DNA of 19,656 nt from Planctomycetota bacterium (lineage in GTDB: Bacteria; Planctomycetota; PUPC01; JABMSA01; JAUWKK01): the NCBI GenBank assembly GCA_030614245.1, contig JAUWKK010000010.1:1-19656 (forward strand), written 5' to 3'. The notes beneath the pieces are model-generated. The model did not search any database and was not told the DNA's origin. It worked only from the letters and a program-made list of their open reading frames with translations. Both the position numbers and the translations under genes were made by a program. Below are positions 7,648 through 13,335 of the stretch, one piece after another. Within the stretch, counting starts at the first letter, position 1. Every line of letters begins with the position of its first letter.

Positions 7648-7860
7648 ATGCTGATGGCCTATGTCGGCATAGCCTTCCTGACGACCCGGTTCTGCCGTGA
7701 GGTAGCGGCGGTTCGCGAACCACCCCCACGGGTGCCACGGTCAACCGTCTTGGGTTGGCCGTGCATGGTCCCCGTCCAAGCTCTGCTTCACGTGTCTACC
7801 CGGTTGCCTTTTGCGTTTTTCGCCAATCTTGCCGTTGCTGTCCTGGCCGTGCTTGTGGCA
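7648..7860 (+). pseudogene. Decayed partial copy of the DUF92 gene
   Basis: Two stretches match the DUF92 gene at 10476-11207 at base level and in the same order. 7648-7673 is identical to 10623-10648 (26 of 26), with weaker matching for another ~30 bases. 7819-7838 is identical to 10758-10777 (20 of 20). At the protein level the first gives LMAYVGIAFLTTRF against LMAYVGIAFLATRF, and the second gives FANLAVA in both. Between them, the copy has a GTGGCAC-family repeat (7732-7801) in place of the DUF92 loop. Its second part now encodes the signal peptide of the following lipoprotein. Confidence 0.7.
7732..7801. repeat. GTGGCAC-family palindromic repeat, copy 3
   Basis: The element starts GTGCCACGGTCAACCG and carries a CAACC/GGTTG hairpin. 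It continues with GGCCGTG and the CGTCCAAGC arm, then a degraded right arm (CTGCTTCACGTG). It matches the order of the element at 615-681 throughout. Both candidate start codons of the glycoside hydrolase (ATG 7765 and GTG 7792) lie inside it. Confidence 0.65.
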
Positions 7861-10023
7861 TCCTGTGTCTCGACGGATAGACGAATGAAGCTTAACGGCG
7901 TTTATCCCGATCGGACGGCGACTTCTGTATTCAAGCGCGTAACTGTGGATCTCGATCTCGATGCGAGCTATGAGAATCCGTATGATCCGTCCGACATCCG
8001 TGTAGACGCGAAAGTCGTATGCCCTTCCGGCAAGATCATGCGGGTGCCGGGGTTTTATTGTGAGCCGCAGATGCGGACGACGACAGGGGATGGCGAGAGC
8101 ATCGAGCCGTGCGGCCCGCCGCAGTGGCAGGTTCGCTTGACATTCACGGAGCCGGGCGAGCATCGCGTCTGGATCCATGCGAAGAACCGAGCGGGCAAGG
8201 CACGGTCGGAACCGATAGTCATCAATGTTTTCGATGCCGATACGCCGGGAATGATCAGGCTTCATGACAGCGATCACCGTTATTTCGTCACGGACCGCGG
8301 CGAAGCGTTTTACCCGGTCGGGGCGAACGTCTGCTGGGGCGGGCAGCAAGGTTCTTCGGCCTCCGACGAGTGGCTGCCGAAATACGCCGAGAGCGGCTGT
8401 AATTTCTTCCGCGTCTGGCTCGCTCCTTTCTGGGCGACAGCCGCAATGAACACGCAGGACTCGGGCTTCAACTGCATCGACCAGGCGAATGCCTGGCGCC
8501 TCGACCATATCATCAACATGGCCGAACAGTATGACCTCCGGGTGATGCTGTGCATAGATAGTTTCAACATTCTCCGCACCACGGAGAAGGAATACGGTTG
8601 GTGGGAGGCGTCGCCCTACGTCAGGAGCAACGGCGGCCCGATCGACGAGCCGATGCAGTACTTCACAAGCCGCCGCAGCCGGAAGGCGTATCGCGACCGC
8701 CTGCGGTACCTCGTGGCGCGATACGGCCACAGCCCGAGCATCTTCGCCTGGGAGTTCTGGAACGAAGTCGATCTCGTGGACGACTACAGGTCGCGGACGG
8801 TGGCATCGTGGCACAAGTCGATGGCGCGCCACGTGCGAAAGATCGATCCGTGGCGGCACCTGATGGGCACCAGCTATTCGGAAACGGCCGGCGATCCGCG
8901 AGTCGACGGGCTGCGGCAGCTCGACTTCGTCCAGTCGCACCATTATTCCGCGAAGGACATCCCCGACGAGTGCGACCAGGAGCGCATGAGCAAGGCGGCC
9001 GCGAAACGAAAGCCGCACTTCCACGGCGAGTTCGGCATCTCCCACACCGGCTGGGGCACGGGCTACTACGATCCGAAAGGCATTCACATCCACAACGGCC
9101 TCTATTCGAGCGTCGGACAGGAGCAGGCCGGAGCACCGATGGCCTGGTGGTGGGACGTTTACATCGACCAGAAAAACCTGTATCCCATCTATGCCGCCTT
9201 CACGCGCTGGATCGACGGGTTCGATTTCGTCAGTCAAAGGCCCCGCCGCATCAGTGCCGAAGTGCTCGATGCCTCGGGCATGAAACTTCGCGGTGCTGTC
9301 TTTATTCGCCCAACGAACGCCTCTTGGGAGCCGGCGGAGTTCAACCGCCCCGTCACCGTTCACCTGGGCGATGACGGCGAGATCAAAGAGAGCACCGGCC
9401 CGATGGCGAAACTCCTCCACGGCCTGGTGAACCATCCCAAGCTGCACAATCCCGCCACGTTCATCCTCGACCTCAAGCGGGCCACCAGGTTCGGCGTCAT
9501 CGTCGATGACGTCTCCGGGTACGGCGGAGCTAATCTCGAGATCAGCCTCGACGGTGAGCTCGTGCGGAAGGAGAAATTCGTTGATGAAGACGGCAACGAA
9601 TGGACGTATCCCATCTATAAGTACAACGAGACGTATTTCATCGACGTCCCGGCGGGCAGGCACACCATCAAGGTCGAGAACAACGGTGTGGACTGGGTGT
9701 ATGTCAACTACCGGCTCCACGAAGGCAAGTCGCTGCGCGCGCTCGGACTTATCGGCGAGACGAAAGGCCTCATTTGGGTGCATAATCCGTCGTATACGTG
9801 GGACAACGTCTCATCGTACGACTTCAAGCCCGATCCGGTCAGAGGCGCGCAGCTCAAACTGCATGATCTGCCGCCGGGACGCTGGACCATCGAGTACTGG
9901 GACAGCCACGCGGGCAAGACAGCCCTGACGCAACAGAAGACCGTCGGCGCCGACGGCGTAATGGTCATTCATCTGCCCGACGTTGAATGGGATGCGGCGT
10001 TCCGCCTGCGGCTGGAGGAGTAG
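7765..10023 (+). CDS. Putative lipoprotein glycoside hydrolase: DUF5060-like domain plus GH5-like TIM barrel
   Basis: A 752-residue protein from ATG 7765. The leader ends LAVLVASC, a good lipobox, so it is probably lipid-anchored in an outer or inner membrane. Residues ~55-160 form a beta-sandwich resembling DUF5060 (ENPYDPSDIRVDAKVVCPSG). Then comes a (beta/alpha)8-type region with WEFWNEVD, whose Glu334 would be the acid/base, and HFHGEFGIS, whose Glu422 would be the nucleophile. That is the NE...E arrangement of GH clan A retaining enzymes acting on beta-mannans, glucans or related glycans. The C-terminal ~250 residues are beta-rich and likely substrate-binding. The start is uncertain: GTG 7792 would give a neater 24-residue leader, and ATG 7885 would give a protein without a leader. 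None has a strong ribosome binding site. The frame is open back to 7525, but that stretch is made of repeats and a DUF92 fragment. Confidence 0.8.
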   Translation: MVPVQALLHVSTRLPFAFFANLAVAVLAVLVASCVSTDRRMKLNGVYPDRTATSVFKRVTVDLDLDASYENPYDPSDIRVDAKVVCPSGKIMRVPGFYCEPQMRTTTGDGESIEPCGPPQWQVRLTFTEPGEHRVWIHAKNRAGKARSEPIVINVFDADTPGMIRLHDSDHRYFVTDRGEAFYPVGANVCWGGQQGSSASDEWLPKYAESGCNFFRVWLAPFWATAAMNTQDSGFNCIDQANAWRLDHIINMAEQYDLRVMLCIDSFNILRTTEKEYGWWEASPYVRSNGGPIDEPMQYFTSRRSRKAYRDRLRYLVARYGHSPSIFAWEFWNEVDLVDDYRSRTVASWHKSMARHVRKIDPWRHLMGTSYSETAGDPRVDGLRQLDFVQSHHYSAKDIPDECDQERMSKAAAKRKPHFHGEFGISHTGWGTGYYDPKGIHIHNGLYSSVGQEQAGAPMAWWWDVYIDQKNLYPIYAAFTRWIDGFDFVSQRPRRISAEVLDASGMKLRGAVFIRPTNASWEPAEFNRPVTVHLGDDGEIKESTGPMAKLLHGLVNHPKLHNPATFILDLKRATRFGVIVDDVSGYGGANLEISLDGELVRKEKFVDEDGNEWTYPIYKYNETYFIDVPAGRHTIKVENNGVDWVYVNYRLHEGKSLRALGLIGETKGLIWVHNPSYTWDNVSSYDFKPDPVRGAQLKLHDLPPGRWTIEYWDSHAGKTALTQQKTVGADGVMVIHLPDVEWDAAFRLRLEE

Positions 10024-10097
10024 TCTCGGGCCGATGGTATGTGCAATGGGAAGACGGTGCCCGCCCGCCTCTGTATGAGTTTAGCCTGTTTGGAATT

Positions 10098-10134
10098 CCG
10101 GCGGCATGTTGCAGCCCCGTAGGCCATGCCGCAG
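10098..10134. repeat. Short direct repeat downstream of the glycoside hydrolase
   Basis: Partner of 7592-7625: CCGGCGGC, TTGCAGCCCCGT, AGGCC and TGCCGCAG in the same order. It begins the 450-base gap 10024-10475, which also holds the two 80-base repeats and the DUF92 leader but no further gene I can support. Confidence 0.6.
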
Positions 10135-10156
10135 GCTGGCAGGCAAGCAAGCAAGA

Positions 10157-10236
10157 ACAGCCAACCGAGTACGGTTGACCGTGGCACCCGGCGGGGGATG
10201 CAGCCCCGTCAGGGGCGAGGTAGAATAGCCCACGGC
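10157..10236. repeat. 80-base direct repeat, left copy
   Basis: This copy is identical at 77 of 80 positions to 10314-10393. It holds a CAACCG-AGTA-CGGTTG hairpin, the GACCGTGGCACC segment, and GCAGCCCCGTCAGGGGC (a second hairpin, CCCC/GGGG), ending in TAGAATAGCCCACGGC. All three differences fall in the first hairpin's tetraloop. Confidence 0.9.
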
Positions 10237-10313
10237 CCTGCCTGCCCGCCTCTGGAGGGAACGCCGTGGGTATCGTCTGACCTGATGGCTCCGGGCGCTC
10301 ATTGCTGGGGAAC

Positions 10314-10393
10314 ACAGCCAACCGTAGACGGTTGACCGTGGCACCCGGCGGGGGATGCAGCCCCGTCAGGGGCGAGGTAGAATAGCCCACGGC
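10314..10393. repeat. 80-base direct repeat, right copy
   Basis: Same as the left copy but with tetraloop TAGA. It runs on into GCCCACGGCAACGCCGTGGG (10385-10404), a strong hairpin that the left copy only half keeps. The next gene's start at 10476 lies 82 bases further on. Confidence 0.9.
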
Positions 10394-10475
10394 AACGCCG
10401 TGGGTGAACGTGACGTGTAGCACCAAAGCCCCTTGGGGGCGGAGTAGCGCCGGGTATCGGCAGGGATCTGTTGAA

Positions 10476-11207
10476 GTGGGTAGACTATTCCTCGGGCTTT
10501 TTGTGAACGTCCTGCTCGCGGTGGCCGTCGTACGAGTGGGCGCCGGGACGCTGACGGCGGCGATCTGGGGTGCTCTGGCGGGATTGAGCATTTTCGTCGG
10601 TTTCGACATGGATGGAATGCTCATGCTGATGGCCTATGTCGGCATAGCGTTCCTGGCGACGCGTTTCCGCCGCGACGAGAAGCGGCTGATAGCCGGCCGA
10701 GATGAGCCCGGCGAATGGGCGCCGGGGGATGACACCCGCCGAACCGGACGGCAGGTGTTCGCCAATCTTGCCGTTGCGGCCACATGTGCCTTGTGTGCAT
10801 GGCGGTTTGGGTCTCTGCCATTGACTGTAGGTTTTCTCTGTGCTCTCGGCACGTCGCTGGCCGACACACTGTCGAGCGAACTCGGCCAGGTATACGGTCT
10901 GCGTCCGAGAATGATAACGACGTTTCGCGTCGCCGCGCGCGGGCGCGACGGGGCAGTGTCGTTGCAGGGGCTGGTGGACGGAGCCGCCGGAGCCGCTATC
11001 CTCGCCGTGCTGGCGGTTCCCGTGATGAATCTGCCGTTCAACTGCGTCTGGGTCGTCATCCTGGCCTCGGTGGTCGGAGACCTCTCCGACAGCGTGATCG
11101 GGGCACTGATGCCGGGCCGGGCGGCGATAGAAAACGAGCTGACTAACTTCGCCGCGACCACCGTTGGGGCTGCCGTCGGCGGCGGGATCGCTATGCTCCT
11201 GCCGTAG
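10476..11207 (+). CDS. DUF92 family integral membrane protein
   Basis: A 243-residue polytopic membrane protein with about six hydrophobic segments. Family marks are DTLSSELG (130-137), RPRMITTFRV, GRDGAVSLQG and GDLSDSVIGA (201-210), followed by NELTNFAATTVGA near the end. DUF92 includes the plant phytyl-phosphate kinase VTE6 and uncharacterised bacterial proteins. A kinase or transferase acting on a prenyl or polar-lipid phosphate is therefore possible here but not shown. GTG 10476 is chosen as start because AGGGA lies 9 bases upstream and hydrophobic sequence starts at once. A GTG at 10404 would add 24 residues encoded by repeat sequence. The CPBP protease gene begins 40 bases downstream, probably co-transcribed. 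Confidence 0.85.
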   Translation: MGRLFLGLFVNVLLAVAVVRVGAGTLTAAIWGALAGLSIFVGFDMDGMLMLMAYVGIAFLATRFRRDEKRLIAGRDEPGEWAPGDDTRRTGRQVFANLAVAATCALCAWRFGSLPLTVGFLCALGTSLADTLSSELGQVYGLRPRMITTFRVAARGRDGAVSLQGLVDGAAGAAILAVLAVPVMNLPFNCVWVVILASVVGDLSDSVIGALMPGRAAIENELTNFAATTVGAAVGGGIAMLLP

Positions 11208-11247
11208 GCAGGCAAGCGTGCTCAGCGTAAGTGCGGAGGACAGTTGA

Positions 11248-11940
11248 ATGCCGCCACGGGCGAAACGAATCAGCAAAGTGCTCCTGCTCTGCTGCTGCCT
11301 GTTCCCGGCGTTGAAGTCGCTGATCGGCATATACCTCGAGATATTCCCGACCGTGACGTATCCGCTCGGGGTGATCATTATGGTCAGCATTCCGCTCGTT
11401 ACGTGGAAGTTGTTGGGCCTGTCGCGGCGAGACGTCTTCGACGAGATCGGCTTGAAGCGGACGAACTGCCTGCGGGGGCTGGCGAGCGGCGTCGTATTCT
11501 CAATCGCTATACTCGGGGCGTACTTCGCATTCTTCAAGCAGGCAATCGACGCGAAGCCGATCGCCGAGAAGGTCCAGTCGCTCGGCCTAACCGGTTACAG
11601 GTACTGGCTGATGGTTGTTGTCATATCGTTCTGGAACAGCTTCGCGGAGGAGTACTACTGGCGAGCGTTCGTGCTGGGGCAGTCGCGCAGGCATACGGGC
11701 AATGCCTGGCTGCTTTGCCTGGGCAACGGCCTGCTGTTCGGGGCGCACCACGTACTCATCCTGCTGCCGATGTTTAGTTTGTCGCTTGTGGTGTTTTTCG
11801 CGTTCGGGACAGTCGTTGCCGGCGCCGTCTGGTCGTGGCAGCGCATTCGCGGCCATTCGATCATTGACTGCTACGTCAGCCACGTCCTGGCGGATCTGGC
11901 GGGTTTTTGGGGCGGATGGGACCTGATGAAGTCGGCATAG
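11248..11940 (+). CDS. CPBP family intramembrane (CAAX-type) glutamic protease
   Basis: A 230-residue protein of mostly membrane-spanning helices. The family's three motifs are present: EEYYWR (134-139, form EExxxR), FGAHH (164-168, histidine of the second motif) and SHVLADL with His212. These residues form the active site of Rce1/CPBP-type intramembrane glutamic proteases. Bacterial members cleave membrane peptides or proteins, sometimes acting in bacteriocin processing or self-immunity. No bacteriocin precursor is visible here, so the substrate is unknown. GGAGGA sits 7 bases before ATG 11248. It lies between the DUF92 gene and the lipid-handling pair, all on the same strand. Confidence 0.88.
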   Translation: MPPRAKRISKVLLLCCCLFPALKSLIGIYLEIFPTVTYPLGVIIMVSIPLVTWKLLGLSRRDVFDEIGLKRTNCLRGLASGVVFSIAILGAYFAFFKQAIDAKPIAEKVQSLGLTGYRYWLMVVVISFWNSFAEEYYWRAFVLGQSRRHTGNAWLLCLGNGLLFGAHHVLILLPMFSLSLVVFFAFGTVVAGAVWSWQRIRGHSIIDCYVSHVLADLAGFWGGWDLMKSA

Positions 11941-11955
11941 CCGGCTAACCAGAGA

Positions 11956-12048
11956 CCTCAGACGTCAGACCTCAGACTTCAGGTACAGATTCCGGATTTT
12001 CTCCTTCTTATCTTTCTTACCCTGAAGCCTGTAGCCTGAAGCCTTCCT
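11956..12048. repeat. Paired inverted heptad arrays (TCAGA / CCTGAAG)
   Basis: The left array (11956-11983) has four 7-base units: CCTCAGA, CGTCAGA, CCTCAGA, CTTCAGG. The right array (12021-12048) has CCTGAAG, CCTGTAG, CCTGAAG, CCTTCCT, which is the inverted sense. A 37-base pyrimidine-rich spacer lies between them. The transcript could fold the arms together just before the ribosome binding site (GGAGG, 12051) of the transporter gene. A regulatory role is inferred only. Confidence 0.7.
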
Positions 12049-12066
12049 TTGGAGGTCAATAGCCAC

Positions 12067-13335
12067 GTGATGCAGGAAGAAGACCAGGAACTCAAGCGGC
12101 GTATACGCGAGGCGCGCGGCAAGTTTGCGGCGATGGCTGCGACGTATTCGTTGGGGGTCTTCAACGATAATTTCTTCAAGCAGGCTGGAATGCTGATAGC
12201 CCTGTCGCTTCACTGGGATGAAATGCAGGGCAGGGTGGTGTTCGTCTTCACGCTGCCTTACCTGCTGTTCTCGGCCTATGCCGGTTGGATGGCCGATCGT
12301 TTCTCGAAGCGTCAGATAGTGATCGGTGCGAAGTTCCTCGAATTGGCGGCGATGGTGGTCGGCGCGATAGGCATCTGCACGGTCAACTGGTGGCTGATAA
12401 TAGCTATGTCGTTCATGATGGGCTTGCAGTCCGCCATCTTCGGCCCGGCGCTCAACGGTTCCATCCCGGAGCTCTATCCGGCCAGCTACGTGATCAGGGC
12501 CAATGCGATACTGAAGGTGGTCGTTACCGCTTCGATACTGGCCGGTTTTGCGCTTGCGGGCGTTGCGTTGGGTGTGAAGAAGCCGTTCGCGCACGATATC
12601 ACGACGGGACAGGCTATCGTCGCCGGCGGTGTGCTGCTAATTGCGGCGTTGGGCGCGATTCTGAGCTTCGGCGTGGTGAAGCGTCCGGCGGCGGCGCCGG
12701 GTGCGAAGTTCCCGTGGATGGGACCGCTGGATACGCTTCGGGAGCTGTTCGGGATACGGAAGGACCCGCTGCTGCTGGTAACAATAGGCGCCGACGTCTT
12801 CGTGTGGTCGACGGGCGCCCTGGCTGTTCTGCTGATCAACAAGATGAGCATGCATCAGTTGAAGCTTGGCGAAAGCTGGACCGGCCTCCTGATTGGTACA
12901 GAACTGATCGGCCTGGCGGCAGGCGGTATGATAAGCAGCCGGATTGCGAAGGGCACGCAGTGGCATCGCGTGCTCGTGCCGGCGGCTGTCATAATGGCCG
13001 CCTTGATGGGGCTGATGGCTGAGGTGCCGGCGATGCCCTCGAGCGTGCAACTGCCCGCGTTCTCCGTGCTGCTGGCGTGCATCGGCATGGCGGGCGGCGC
13101 GTTCATGATCCCGTGCGAGAGCTTCATACAGGTCAGGCCGTCGCCGCAGAAGAAGGGAACGGTGATCGCGTCCTCGAATTTCGCCGTATTCACCGGCATA
13201 ATGCTTTCGGGGCCGATCAGTAATGCGCTGAACAAGTATGTTCTGCCGACGAACAGTTTTGCTATAATGGGCGCGGTAGCGCTGCTGGTCGGCATCGTGC
13301 TGTTCGTCGTGCTGCCGAAGGTGAAGGACGCATGA
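12067..13335 (+). CDS. LplT-like lysophospholipid transporter (major facilitator superfamily)
   Basis: A 422-residue protein with about twelve hydrophobic segments. It follows Escherichia coli LplT in several places: GWMADRFSKRQIVIGAKFLE matches the MFS motif A loop, FGPALNGSIPELYP and VIRANAILKV match the segment after helix 4, and GMAGGAFMIPCESFIQ matches the late conserved loop. LplT flips lysophosphatidylethanolamine and similar lysolipids to the inner leaflet for re-acylation. The gene overlaps the next by four bases (ATGA, 13332-13335). That neighbour is an acyltransferase/acyl-ligase, the same partnership as lplT-aas, which supports the call strongly. The start is GTG 12067 (GGAGGT ends 10 bases upstream); ATG 12070 is nearly as good. 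An alternative, a sugar or drug MFS transporter, fits the neighbour less well. Confidence 0.85.
   Translation: MMQEEDQELKRRIREARGKFAAMAATYSLGVFNDNFFKQAGMLIALSLHWDEMQGRVVFVFTLPYLLFSAYAGWMADRFSKRQIVIGAKFLELAAMVVGAIGICTVNWWLIIAMSFMMGLQSAIFGPALNGSIPELYPASYVIRANAILKVVVTASILAGFALAGVALGVKKPFAHDITTGQAIVAGGVLLIAALGAILSFGVVKRPAAAPGAKFPWMGPLDTLRELFGIRKDPLLLVTIGADVFVWSTGALAVLLINKMSMHQLKLGESWTGLLIGTELIGLAAGGMISSRIAKGTQWHRVLVPAAVIMAALMGLMAEVPAMPSSVQLPAFSVLLACIGMAGGAFMIPCESFIQVRPSPQKKGTVIASSNFAVFTGIMLSGPISNALNKYVLPTNSFAIMGAVALLVGIVLFVVLPKVKDA

Noticed and set aside
7525..7764. Extended N-terminus of the glycoside hydrolase from 7525
   Set aside because: This stretch encodes a decayed DUF92 fragment and a palindromic repeat, and would place 80 residues before a lipobox leader.
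7741..9783. Long open frame (680 codons) on the minus strand opposite the glycoside hydrolase
   Set aside because: It lacks any recognisable motif, while the plus strand encodes a clear DUF5060/TIM-barrel protein. High GC keeps antisense frames open.
11248..11940. Bacteriocin immunity or phage defence role for the CPBP protease
   Set aside because: No leader-peptide precursor, transporter or toxin gene is nearby; only the protease family can be supported.
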